Assembly: GCA_028282785.1 (NCBI GenBank)
Contig: JANQHE010000003.1
Span: 1 to 64,000 of the forward strand
Source of the DNA: Bacteroidales bacterium
GTDB lineage: Bacteria > Bacteroidota > Bacteroidia > Bacteroidales > UBA12077
Direction of reading: 5' to 3'
Length of the DNA: 64,000 bases
The notes below the pieces were generated by a model. The model ran no database searches. It saw nothing but the letters and a program-made list of their open reading frames with translations, and was not told the DNA's origin. The position numbers and the translations under genes were made by a program. Shown here piece by piece: positions 8,626 to 16,950 of this stretch. The stretch's first letter is position 1. Every line of letters begins with the position of its first letter.

Positions 8626-9666
8626 TTATTCTGTTTGTTTATTGGTTCCTTCGACAGGTACTACCAATAATTGATAGAGATTATCCTCTAATAAGTCGTG
8701 GTCTAATTTTTTTCCTATAAAAACAAGTTTACTAAAACGGGATTCATTTCCCCATTCATCACCGGGTTCAAACATATAACTATCTCTCACTGCTTGGAAA
8801 ATATGCTTTTCAGGTGCATTATCAAAGCTGACAATTCCTTTTACTCTAAATATGTTTTCGCGGTTAAAAAACAGAAAATTCTGCATCCAAAAACTGAATT
8901 TTTCCATGTCAAAACTTCCAGGAATAATGAAACCCAGGGATTTGATTTCATGTTTATGGTGCTGGTGCGTTTGTTTACTCAACATCGAGGTTTGTCTAAT
9001 AACCGGGCCTTTAACAAAATTTAAATTTTGAAACGACATGGTTGTTTTTTCTATGGTTTCCCTCGAAAAAGCTTTCATGTCAAGTAAATTAACGTTTTCA
9101 ACTCTCGCGTATTTAGCAGTATAAAATACGGCCATTGAATTTACGCTACCGACTATTTTTTCAAGTTCTGTCAAGTACCCGGATTGTATAGTATCCACTT
9201 TATTAAGAAGCACAACATCGGCTAAGGCAAGTTGTTTCCTTACTTCGGGTTGTTCATCCATAATGTCTTCTATATTGGAACAATCGGCCAAACAAATAAC
9301 ACTGTCAAGCCTAAAATTCAGCTGTATCTCTTCTGATGAAAGGAATGCCTTAATAATTGAATCAGGGTCGGCAATTCCCGTGGTTTCTACCAACAAGTGG
9401 GTAAATGGGAATTGACTGTTGAGCAATTTTGTAATTGTTTCATAAAAACCCTCGTTGAGCGAACAGCAAATACAACCATTCGAAAGTTCAAAAATGTTTT
9501 GGTCAGTACCCACAATCAAGCCTCCATCAATGCCTATTTCGCCAAATTCGTTCTCAATGATGGCAAACTTTTTTTCCGGATGGTCTTTAATCAGTTGGTT
9601 GAGAAAAGTTGTTTTTCCTGCTCCTAAAAAACCTGTTATAATTGTTACGGGGATTCTGTTATCCAT
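8626..9666 (-). CDS. COG0523 (CobW-family) zinc GTPase metallochaperone
   Basis: 346 residues. Walker [10 protein letters not shown] at 12-20, CxCC at C65, C67 and C68 (NGCICCSLNEGF), NKVD near 155, and a His-rich linker (QTHQHHKHE, about residue 235) before the CobW C-terminal domain. A shorter paralogue of the gene at 6986-8158, probably with a different client protein. It starts 8 bases after the zur stop, so it is the first gene controlled with the regulator. Confidence 0.9.
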   Translation of the reverse strand: MDNRIPVTIITGFLGAGKTTFLNQLIKDHPEKKFAIIENEFGEIGIDGGLIVGTDQNIFELSNGCICCSLNEGFYETITKLLNSQFPFTHLLVETTGIADPDSIIKAFLSSEEIQLNFRLDSVICLADCSNIEDIMDEQPEVRKQLALADVVLLNKVDTIQSGYLTELEKIVGSVNSMAVFYTAKYARVENVNLLDMKAFSRETIEKTTMSFQNLNFVKGPVIRQTSMLSKQTHQHHKHEIKSLGFIIPGSFDMEKFSFWMQNFLFFNRENIFRVKGIVSFDNAPEKHIFQAVRDSYMFEPGDEWGNESRFSKLVFIGKKLDHDLLEDNLYQLLVVPVEGTNKQTE

Positions 9667-9674
9667 ATCTTTGA

Positions 9675-10076
9675 TTAATTACATTTTGTACAATATCCTT
9701 TTATTAAAAGCTCAGCCTGTTCCGGTTTATAATAATCGGGTAAACCTTTATATTCCCAACTTACCTCAGGAATGCAAAACACCCTGCTACATCTTTGGCA
9801 ATAAAAATGGGCATGTTGCTTGGTCAGGTTTTGCTTTTCGGTAATAGCATATTTTATAAGTGTATTGTCAATTACGATTTTGTGAATGACCTCTTTTGCA
9901 ATAAGTGTTTTAAAAGTACGATAAAAGGTAGTCCGGTCGAAATTGCTGGAAATAGCTGTTTTAACCTCCTCTTCTGACAATGGAGTTGGAGATTCGACAA
10001 TAGCCCTTATTATTTCTTCCCGGCATGAAGTTCGAATCAAGTTGTTTTGTTGTAATATTTCAGTAATCTTCTTCAT
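9675..10076 (-). CDS. zur: Fur-family zinc uptake regulator
   Basis: 133 residues. A winged-helix domain with the recognition region FDRTTFYRTFKTL (46-58) is followed by the metal sites HAHFYCQRC (H88, H90, C93, C96) and C-terminal C129/C132, which form the structural Cys4 zinc site of Fur proteins. Zinc rather than iron is inferred from the operon: ZIP, two COG0523 GTPases and a MerC-like protein follow directly. A palindrome 20 bases upstream of its start suggests autorepression. Confidence 0.87.
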   Translation of the reverse strand: MKKITEILQQNNLIRTSCREEIIRAIVESPTPLSEEEVKTAISSNFDRTTFYRTFKTLIAKEVIHKIVIDNTLIKYAITEKQNLTKQHAHFYCQRCSRVFCIPEVSWEYKGLPDYYKPEQAELLIKGYCTKCN

Positions 10077-10096
10077 GTTTGCAACAATGATTTAAA

Positions 10097-10117
10097 TGCA
10101 ACAGTATTGCAAATATA
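10097..10117 (-). promoter_or_regulatory. Zur-box-like palindrome overlapping -7 element
   Basis: TGCAACAGTATTGCA (10097-10111) has perfect 5-bp arms TGCAA/TTGCA around a 5-base centre, with further outer matches. On the minus strand, TATATTTG (10110-10117), which fits the Bacteroidota -7 element TAnnTTTG, overlaps the palindrome by two bases. Binding of the regulator here would block the promoter of the whole zinc operon. No convincing -33 TTG was found at the expected spacing. Confidence 0.65.
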
Positions 10118-10164
10118 ATAAACAATATAATAATTAAGTTGTTTTCTAAAACAAATAATTTATC

Positions 10165-10191
10165 CCAACCTATCCTGTATAGGCAGGTTGG
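10165..10191. repeat. palindromic intergenic repeat, copy 3
   Basis: Inverted arms CCAACCT/AGGTTGG with a 13-base centre. Shares GGCAGGTTG with the element at 3432-3480. The remainder of the 10112-10443 gap shows no gene that I can support. Confidence 0.45.
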
Positions 10192-10443
10192 AAACAGCTT
10201 TTTGTAAACTTAAGATATACTAGGTTTTGTGCGGTTTGTTAATGTGCTGTTATGGGAGGAATTACTTACGAAGGTGGAATAAAAACAAAATAAAGTCCAT
10301 CAAATTTACACTGTCTTATCAATAAGCTAAATTCTTTTTTATTTTAATTTTATCCATCTTGTATCTGTTTACTTGTCAATAATTGTTATAACACAACAAA
10401 CGTCCGTATGTAGGCTGACGTGCAGTTACAGGTTTTCGGTAGC

Positions 10444-10821
10444 TTATAACTCTTTTTTGATTGTATTTATTAACGATTCTACTTCTTCAAAAAGTGGCTC
10501 TACAATATCTTTGTCGAAATCATATAAATCTCCATAATCACCTTTCAATCTATAGTCAAATAGCTTTGAAAATAGCTTGCCAAATTTCTTGTCAATTATT
10601 CCGGTCTTCACAAATTACAAACCGAACTGAGTTCTAACACCATCATGAGTCTGTGTCTCAATACCATTTTTTATCAACAAAGCAATTACTGCATAAAATG
10701 AAGCATAATAAAGTCTGTTAACAGCCGTATTCCACCTTTCATGTTCAGCAAGTAATTTTGCGTCTTCCAATGCTTCATAAGCTCTATCCAGTCGATACTT
10801 GATATAATCTTCTTTGGTCAT
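10444..10821 (-). pseudogene. HEPN-domain toxin gene with in-frame stop
   Basis: The first 68 codons encode a HEPN-domain N terminus (YRLDRAYEALEDAKLLAEHERWNTAVNRLYYASFYAV). A TAA at 10615-10617 then interrupts the frame. The same frame continues without further stops for another 56 codons (FVKTGIIDKKFGKLFSKLFD... ending IKKEL, stop at 10444), giving a family-typical 125-residue protein if the stop were read as sense. A single CAA-to-TAA change would explain it. The lost C-terminal part includes the region where the HEPN RNase motif normally lies. It overlaps the MNT gene by 4 bases in the standard antitoxin-toxin arrangement. It could also be a sequencing error. Confidence 0.85.
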
Positions 10822-11132
10822 AAGCGAATACCATTGTGAGTTACATTCTTATAAAGAGGTGAATGTTTTAATTTATTATGCCAATAGAATTTCGGATAAA
10901 TCAAAACGGAAATAATTTGTCCTGTTTCTAATTCAATATCATATAAAGAATCTCTGAACCTGTCTTCGATTCGGTTTGTAATTTTATTTTCATCCACTAG
11001 GATAAGCACATCCCAATCAGAATCTTCTCTATTATCTCCACGTGCTCTGGAACCATATAAATAGATCTCAGCATCAGTATCATGGTGCTGAACCGCCAAT
11101 CTAATTCTATTTAATAATTCCTTTTTCTTCAT
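10818..11132 (-). CDS. mntA: MNT-type nucleotidyltransferase antitoxin
   Basis: 104 residues of the minimal nucleotidyltransferase fold. The motif GSRARGDNREDSDWDVLILV starts near residue 27 and holds the two metal-binding aspartates of SDxD. In MNT/HEPN modules this protein modifies and neutralises the HEPN RNase by (oligo)adenylylation. It is first in the pair and overlaps the HEPN gene by 4 bases (ATGA). Since the toxin frame is broken, it may be a remnant under relaxed selection, although its own frame is intact. Confidence 0.85.
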   Translation of the reverse strand: MKKKELLNRIRLAVQHHDTDAEIYLYGSRARGDNREDSDWDVLILVDENKITNRIEDRFRDSLYDIELETGQIISVLIYPKFYWHNKLKHSPLYKNVTHNGIRL

Positions 11133-11252
11133 ACTAAAACAAAAATATTCAATTTTTCTTAATTATTATTGCAACATATTGTGCTAATTACCAATTACCG
11201 TTAAATTGCCGATATACGGAACAAAGTTCCATATTATTTCCTTTATATGGAA

Positions 11253-12401
11253 CTATTCATCTTCTTCCCTATAAAACTCGATAAATTGTTCTTCGTCCAT
11301 TAGGAACATGGATGGAAACAGCATAACTTCACCGTATTGTTCTACATTTACCTTTCGTGTTGCCAGTAAAGTATTTCCGTCGAAAACTTTTACCAGGGTA
11401 AGATCCGGTATCCTGTAGTACAATTTGTTTTTATATTCCAATCCTTCGCGGTTTACTTTGTCAGCTATTAAAAATGAAAGATTCTTGTTTTCATCTTTCT
11501 TTTCCAATTCAATAATTACAGGTCGCCCCCGCAAATCGTTTGCAGAAAGTAATCCTTTCTCTTCATTAAACCGGAATAAAATATAAGGTTGTTCCAGTTC
11601 TTTTTGGGTTGGTGTAAAATCGAAAGTGGCACTGTAATTACTGGTGAATCGTTTACCAATGAACAGCTCCAGGTAATTATTTTCTAACCTGTTCAGTTCA
11701 TCAATGGCAACTTCCATGGAATTACCTTCAGGATAAAAATCGGCCATTCCGGTTAACAACTCAAAACGTTTTTCGCGAATCATAAAAATGAAATTGGCAG
11801 CCTCCGCTGCTTTTTCCTCAAATGATTTATACACAGATTTTGTTTGAGTTACCGGCACTTTAGCAAATAAAGAATCACGTTGTACACGTTTAAAAAAGGT
11901 TACTTTTTCCTTGCCAACGTATTTGGTAACACTTAAATCGGTAAATACAATTTCGTTTTCGCTTGAAGTACGTCCATAAAATTTGTTTGGAAAAACTGAT
12001 TCAACCGATTTATTAACAGGTAAAATGGTTCCATTTTCAAATAATTTATTGAAATCGACATTCATTTTTCCCGAAGGTTCGATCATATAATACTGGTCAG
12101 GGTCTATGTCCCGGTAAGTTTTAATTTCAATATTGGTTATATTCCAAATAGTCTCTCTTTCCTCAGGTACATTTTCCAAACCAAGGTATTTTTCAGCATA
12201 CTCAAAATAAGGACCGGGAAAAATTTCTGTTTTGGATGCTTCAACCGAAAACATCAGGTTTGTTCTTGGCAATGCATAGATAATTCCTGATTCTGATATT
12301 AAGCTATTCCTGTTTACTTTGCTTGTTCTGGTTTCTGTAGTTGATTTACAAGAGACAAGGAATAATAAGAATATGTAAGCTGTTAATTTTATTGATTTCA
12401 T
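11253..12401 (-). CDS. DUF4831-like lipoprotein
   Basis: 382 residues with signal peptide and lipobox FLVSC (Cys near 18). The segment SGIIYALPRTNLMFSVEA followed by PGPYFEYAEKYLGL matches the conserved opening of DUF4831 proteins, which are Bacteroidota-specific and of unknown function. It likely sits on the periplasmic face of a membrane. It is a single gene with no informative neighbours. Confidence 0.72.
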   Translation of the reverse strand: MKSIKLTAYIFLLFLVSCKSTTETRTSKVNRNSLISESGIIYALPRTNLMFSVEASKTEIFPGPYFEYAEKYLGLENVPEERETIWNITNIEIKTYRDIDPDQYYMIEPSGKMNVDFNKLFENGTILPVNKSVESVFPNKFYGRTSSENEIVFTDLSVTKYVGKEKVTFFKRVQRDSLFAKVPVTQTKSVYKSFEEKAAEAANFIFMIREKRFELLTGMADFYPEGNSMEVAIDELNRLENNYLELFIGKRFTSNYSATFDFTPTQKELEQPYILFRFNEEKGLLSANDLRGRPVIIELEKKDENKNLSFLIADKVNREGLEYKNKLYYRIPDLTLVKVFDGNTLLATRKVNVEQYGEVMLFPSMFLMDEEQFIEFYREEDE

Positions 12402-12429
12402 ATATTGATTATTTACTTTTTAAACTTTT

Positions 12430-12606
12430 CCTTTCGGGCTTTCAGCCCTTTTCTATTTTTTACTTCTTAACACAGGGCTACACCCTGGTGTTATTACTTT
12501 ACGTCCCTTTGGGACTATTTAATATGTATCAACAAAGGATGTTGTGCAACAAAATCCTTTGTTATAAAAGTAAAACTTTCATATAAGCCCTGAAAGGGCG
12601 CTATAT
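12430..12606. repeat. REP-like composite repeat, left copy
   Basis: About 177 bases nearly identical to 13094-13290. It contains a chain of small hairpins: GGGCTTTCAGCCC, GGGCTACACCCTGG, CCCTTTGGGA and GCCCTGAAAGGGC. It directly follows the stop side of the transposase gene at 12621. The two copies are in the same orientation and bracket that gene. Confidence 0.85.
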
Positions 12607-12620
12607 TCCCAGCAAAAATA

Positions 12621-13067
12621 TTAATCCCAAACATACTGTTCATCATATTCAACCTTATACTCCTTAAAAAAATCCCTTAATTCATCCTTAAATGATAATT
12701 TTCCGTGATGCTCTGCCTGGTTCATAATGTAATTCTCAACAACTTTTAATTTTGAAGAACTAACAGAGAACACTCCATAACCATCCTGCCATGAGAAATT
12801 CTTTATCCCTTGCTTTTTAATCCATTTAGAAGATGATGTTTTCATTTTTGAAATTAATTCTGCTACTGTAATGGTCCGTGGTAACGTGCATAAAACATGG
12901 ATATGGTCCGGGTTTGCATATATCTCATAAACATAGGAGCCCAAATTAGCTAATGTTCCAATGATATAAGAATGTAAATCTTTTCGAACAGCATCAATAA
13001 TTAATGGTATCCTCTTTTTTGTAGAAAATACACAGTGTATATAAATCTTTGCTAAACTTTGTGGCAT
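12621..13067 (-). CDS. REP-associated tyrosine transposase (IS200-like, Y1)
   Basis: 148 residues. The HUH motif is present as H55-I-H57 (NPDHIHVLC), and the catalytic tyrosine is probably Y113 in VVENYIMNQAEHH. The opening SLAKIYIHCVFSTKKR and the GYGVFSVS segment fit the Y1 transposase fold. It is flanked on both sides by long direct copies of a hairpin-rich repeat, as expected of a RAYT that mobilises REP-like elements rather than of an IS200 with its own ends. It appears intact. Confidence 0.88.
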   Translation of the reverse strand: MPQSLAKIYIHCVFSTKKRIPLIIDAVRKDLHSYIIGTLANLGSYVYEIYANPDHIHVLCTLPRTITVAELISKMKTSSSKWIKKQGIKNFSWQDGYGVFSVSSSKLKVVENYIMNQAEHHGKLSFKDELRDFFKEYKVEYDEQYVWD

Positions 13068-13093
13068 AATATTCAGTTTTTACACTTTTAATA

Positions 13094-13290
13094 CCTTTCG
13101 GGCTTTCAGCCCTTTTCTATTTTTTTCTTCTTAACACCGGGCTACACCCTGGTGTTATTACTTTACGTCCCTTTGGGACTATTTAATTTAAGGGGCAAAG
13201 CCCCGATATGTAACTACAAAGGATGTCGTGTAACAAAATCCTTTGTTATAAAAGTAAAACTTTTATATAAGCCCTGAAAGGGCACTATAT
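13094..13290. repeat. REP-like composite repeat, right copy
   Basis: Second copy of the repeat at 12430-12606. It has an extra hairpin insertion, GGGGCAAAGCCCC, after the CCCTTTGGGA unit. Its end overlaps the last codons and TAG stop of the NAD(P)HX repair gene (stop at 13285-13287), so the repeat may have supplied that gene's terminus. Confidence 0.85.
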
Positions 13291-14790
13291 CTCCTTTATC
13301 AAGTCATATGCTATTCCCAGGTTCTCAATTATATCCGATGCTATTAAAGCTTCCTCTCCCACCAGTTCAGAAGCAAGATCGCCGGATAATCCATGTAAAT
13401 ATACGCCAATAATTGCTGCCATTTTAGAATTATAACCCTGACCTAATAACGAAAGAATTATTCCGGTTAGTACATCGCCACTTCCTGCAGATGCCATTCC
13501 CGGATTACCCGTAGAATTAAAATAACAACTTCCGTCAGGACAACTAACAGAAGTGTATGCTCCTTTTAAAACAACATAAACACCATGGTTTTTAGAAAAA
13601 TCTATTTGCTCCCGAATTCGTTCCAAACTTTTAGTTGACTTTCCAATTAATCTTTCAAATTCTTTTGGATGCGGAGTTAAAATACTGTTTTGAGGTAACT
13701 TTTTAATAAGTTCCCTGTTCTCCGATAAAATATTTAATCCATCTGCATCAATTACCATTGGATTAGCTGTTGATTCCAATAAATTTGCCAACGCCTTTTG
13801 AGTATTCTTCTTTGTTCCAATACCGGGACCGATTCCTACGGATGTATAATTTTCAGGATCCGGAACATTGGTAAATATCAAATCCGACCAGTCAATACTG
13901 ATCATTGCTTCAGGTAAAGCCGTTTGCATAATTTCATACCCAATTTTCGGCACATGAACAGTTACCAATCCCGAACCAGTTCTTAATGCAGCTTTTGCTC
14001 CCAAAATAGCAGCTCCCATTTTTCCATAGCTTCCTGCGATTAACAACACATGTCCGTATGTGCCTTTATGCGAAAATCTGGTGCGCATTTTCAAATTTTC
14101 TTTAACAAATTCATTACCAGTAAAATAAAAACCAGATTCCTGTTTATTGATAAAATCCTCATCTAACCCTATGGGTAATACTTCCCAGTCACCAACATAA
14201 TTTTCATTATCTGCCAGTAAAAAAGAAAGTTTTGGTAACTGAAAAGTTAAGGTATTTTTAGCTTTTATGATTGCTTCAGAATCATTTCCTGCGTTATCCT
14301 CTCCGAATAAACCGGAAGGAATATCAATTGCGATAATGTCAGCTCCGGATTCATTTAAATAAACAACGAGTCCTTTTGGCAAACCTTCCAGCTTTCTTGT
14401 TAAACCCGATCCAAACAGTCCTTCAAGAACAATATCATTTTGGTTTATTTCAGGAAAATCGTCTTTATTTTCAATCAATTTTACCTGAATTCCCAGGTCT
14501 TTTAACCTATCAAAGTTTATTTGGCAATCAACAGAAAGTTTATCAGAGCTCCTTAATAAATAAACATCCTTTTTATAATCTTCCAGTTGCCGGGCAATTG
14601 CTAAGGCATCACCACCATTATTTCCCGGTCCTGCAAAAATCTTTATGTTTTTATTTTTGGAAATATTTTCATTGATCCATTTTGTGATGGTCATTGCAGC
14701 TCGCTCCATTAAGTCAATAGACGCAATGGGTTCATTTTTTATTGTATAGGCATCAACATCCCTTATTTGTGATGATTTAAGTATCTTCAT
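13285..14790 (-). CDS. nnr: bifunctional NAD(P)HX epimerase / dehydratase
   Basis: 501 residues with two fused domains. The N-terminal epimerase (about 1-215) has GPGNNGGD at 54-61. The C-terminal ADP/ATP-dependent dehydratase (about 225-500) has GIGPGIGT, DADGLNIL, TPHPKE and the catalytic-site loop NPGMASAGSGDVLTG. Together they repair hydrated NADH and NADPH. Its C-terminal residues are encoded inside the edge of a REP-like repeat, which may have altered the last few codons. It is transcribed alone from the promoter at 14863-14893. Confidence 0.95.
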   Translation of the reverse strand: MKILKSSQIRDVDAYTIKNEPIASIDLMERAAMTITKWINENISKNKNIKIFAGPGNNGGDALAIARQLEDYKKDVYLLRSSDKLSVDCQINFDRLKDLGIQVKLIENKDDFPEINQNDIVLEGLFGSGLTRKLEGLPKGLVVYLNESGADIIAIDIPSGLFGEDNAGNDSEAIIKAKNTLTFQLPKLSFLLADNENYVGDWEVLPIGLDEDFINKQESGFYFTGNEFVKENLKMRTRFSHKGTYGHVLLIAGSYGKMGAAILGAKAALRTGSGLVTVHVPKIGYEIMQTALPEAMISIDWSDLIFTNVPDPENYTSVGIGPGIGTKKNTQKALANLLESTANPMVIDADGLNILSENRELIKKLPQNSILTPHPKEFERLIGKSTKSLERIREQIDFSKNHGVYVVLKGAYTSVSCPDGSCYFNSTGNPGMASAGSGDVLTGIILSLLGQGYNSKMAAIIGVYLHGLSGDLASELVGEEALIASDIIENLGIAYDLIKEI

Positions 14791-14862
14791 GTTAGGTATA
14801 CTTTTTTAATTTGATTTATTCACAAACTTATGCTTTTTCGCCTTTAAAGGCTGACTAAAATC

Positions 14863-14893
14863 CAAATATATGAATACTAAAGGATTAACACAA
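14863..14893 (-). promoter_or_regulatory. Bacteroidota-type promoter for the NAD(P)HX repair gene
   Basis: On the minus strand, TTG (14891-14893), 20 bases, then TATATTTG (14863-14870), matching TTG-N19/20-TAnnTTTG. It lies about 70 bases upstream of the start at 14790. The rest of the 354-base gap 14791-15144 is AT-rich and contains the divergent promoter at 15062. Confidence 0.6.
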
Positions 14894-15061
14894 TGAAACC
14901 ATTAAATTGATAAAAGTAGTTCTTCCAAAACAATAAATTGAAATTTTGGGTCTTGTCAGGGTCAATCTCAATATAAAAATCGAATTAATTTCTATCATCG
15001 ATGTTTGCTATAATTCCATTATTTCAATCAATTAAATAGGATTAAACCTTTATTCAAAAGC

Positions 15062-15091
15062 TTGGTCTCAAAAAAAAGATTTTTATATTTG
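15062..15091 (+). promoter_or_regulatory. Bacteroidota-type promoter for POT transporter
   Basis: TTG at 15062-15064, exactly 19 bases, then TATATTTG at 15084-15091: a full match to the Bacteroidota vegetative promoter. It is 53 bases upstream of the transporter start. Confidence 0.7.
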
Positions 15092-15144
15092 TCATTCTTA
15101 AAATTATGATATTGAAAATTAATATTAACTAAAACTAAATAATT

Positions 15145-16677
15145 ATGTTTAAAGGACAACCAAAAGGTTTAATTGCTGCAGCACTTGCGAATATGGGTGA
15201 GCGGTTCGGTTTCTACACGATGATGGCTATCCTTGTATTATTCTTACAAGCTAAATTTAGCCTTGATGAAACGAATGCCGGTATCATCTATTCAGTATTT
15301 TACTTTTCTATTTATATGCTAGCACTAGTTGGTGGTATAATTGCTGATAGATTAAAGAATTTTAAAGGAACAATACTGGTTGGTATTGTTACTATGACGA
15401 TCGGATATGTTATACTAGCTTACCCTACTCCGACACCTGTACCAAATCAAACATTATTCTTAATACTTTCATGTATTGCTCTTTTTGTAATTGCTTTTGG
15501 TAATGGTCTATTTAAAGGTAATTTGCAGGCTTTAGTTGGTCAGATGTATGATGATCCTAAATTTGACAAAGTTAGAGATGCAGGATTCCAAATATTTTAC
15601 ATGTTTATTAATGTTGGTGCTGTTATAGCTCCTTTTACTGCGGTAGGTATCAGAAACTGGTGGTTACAAAAGAATGGATTTGAATATGACGCTGGATTAC
15701 CTGCATTATGTCATCAACAAGTTCAGGGAACTTTAACAGAACAAACTTCTGCTGCATTTACGGAAGCTGCTAATGCCGCAACTATTAATGGAAATGCTGC
15801 AAACTTAAGTGAATTTGCTAATGAGTATTTAAATGTATTTACTACAGGATTCCACTATGCATTTGCAATTGCAATTGGTGCAATGTTAGTTTCATTGGTA
15901 ATTTATTTATCAAATAAAAACCGTTTCCCGGATGTAAAAGCTAGAGCTGCTGCTGCTGCTGGCGCAAATGAAATTAAAATGGACCCTAAAGAAGTTAAGC
16001 AAAGACTTTATGCTTTATTTGCAGTATTTGGTGTTGTTATTTTCTTCTGGTTCTCATTCCACCAAAATGGTTTAACGCTTACTTATTTTGCTAAAGATTA
16101 TACTGATTTAAGTGCTATTAATATCAACTTAGGAGGTATCAAGCTTGTAGGTGCTGAATTATTCCAATCGGTTAATCCTTTCTTTGTTGTATTCTTAACT
16201 CCAATTATTGTTGGTTTATTCGGATATTTACGTAACAAAGGAATCGAACCTAGTACTCCTAAGAAAATTGCTATTGGTATGTTGATTGCTGCATTAGCAT
16301 ATGTACTTATGGCTGTAGGTTCTTCTGATCTTCCATTATTAAGGGATCTTAAAGCACAGGGTGGTTTGGACCAATCACTTAAAGTGACTCCTTTCCTATT
16401 GATCGGTACATATTTCATTTTAACCGTAGCTGAGTTATTCATCAGTCCTTTAGGAATTTCATTTGTTTCTAAAGTTTCTCCTCCACAATACCAGGGTATC
16501 ATGCAAGGACTTTGGTTAGGAGCAACTGCTGTAGGTAACCAGTTATTATTCATTGGAGCAATTTTCTATGAAAGTATACCAATTTGGGCAACATGGACAA
16601 TCTTCGTTGTAGCTTGTTTAATTTCTATGACAACTATGATCGTTATGTTAAAATGGTTAGAAAGAGTAGCTAAATAA
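15145..16677 (+). CDS. POT-family proton-dependent oligopeptide transporter
   Basis: 510 residues with the major-facilitator layout. The N-terminal POT signature GERFGFYTMMAILVLFLQ (residues 18-35), PTR2-type loop GGIIADRLKNFKG and the FQIFYMFINVGAV helix are clear. A long central loop precedes the C-terminal half, as in the DtpT-like bacterial members. It imports di- and tripeptides with protons across the inner membrane. Codon use is typical of a well-expressed gene. It is monocistronic, with its own promoter and terminator. Confidence 0.93.
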   Translation: MFKGQPKGLIAAALANMGERFGFYTMMAILVLFLQAKFSLDETNAGIIYSVFYFSIYMLALVGGIIADRLKNFKGTILVGIVTMTIGYVILAYPTPTPVPNQTLFLILSCIALFVIAFGNGLFKGNLQALVGQMYDDPKFDKVRDAGFQIFYMFINVGAVIAPFTAVGIRNWWLQKNGFEYDAGLPALCHQQVQGTLTEQTSAAFTEAANAATINGNAANLSEFANEYLNVFTTGFHYAFAIAIGAMLVSLVIYLSNKNRFPDVKARAAAAAGANEIKMDPKEVKQRLYALFAVFGVVIFFWFSFHQNGLTLTYFAKDYTDLSAININLGGIKLVGAELFQSVNPFFVVFLTPIIVGLFGYLRNKGIEPSTPKKIAIGMLIAALAYVLMAVGSSDLPLLRDLKAQGGLDQSLKVTPFLLIGTYFILTVAELFISPLGISFVSKVSPPQYQGIMQGLWLGATAVGNQLLFIGAIFYESIPIWATWTIFVVACLISMTTMIVMLKWLERVAK

Positions 16678-16697
16678 TATTTATTTCATATCATTCA

Positions 16698-16726
16698 AAA
16701 CCGTCTCTTTTCGAGGCGGTTTTTTT
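16698..16726 (+). terminator. intrinsic terminator after POT transporter
   Basis: Stem ACCGTCTC/GAGGCGGT (one G-U pair) with a short TTTTC loop, followed by T7. It lies 21 bases after the stop. Confidence 0.88.
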
Positions 16727-16804
16727 ATTCGTATCCCCTATCTTATTTAGATTCTTTCCTATTTAATATTTTTTTAACATAAATTTTTGAGTGACTTTTT
16801 TAGG

Positions 16805-16820
16805 TCGCAAACGTTTGAAA
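16805..16820 (+). promoter_or_regulatory. LacI-family operator upstream of maltose operon
   Basis: TCGCAAACGTTTGAAA with palindromic core CAAACGTTTG (16808-16817). The identical 16-mer occurs inverted at 37171-37186, in front of susC and lacI. A -7-like TATATTTG follows at 16900-16907, so the site is about 90 bases above the probable promoter. This favours activation or looping rather than simple occlusion. Confidence 0.72.
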
Positions 16821-16950
16821 CAAGCTTTTCAGGCGTTCGTTGTTTATATGCAATTCTCTGCAATACAGATACATACAAGACTTTGTTTTATTTTTTATGT
16901 ATATTTGAGATTATTAAAATCTTAATAAAATATTTCATTTTTCTTAAATA

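Noticed and set aside
12341..12586. Plus-strand frame over the left REP-like repeat
   Set aside because: It is made largely of the repeat itself and the antisense of a lipoprotein signal peptide.
12430..13290. CRISPR-like array because of repeated short units
   Set aside because: Only two copies, over 600 bases apart, with hairpins and no regular spacers; the transposase between them explains the pattern.
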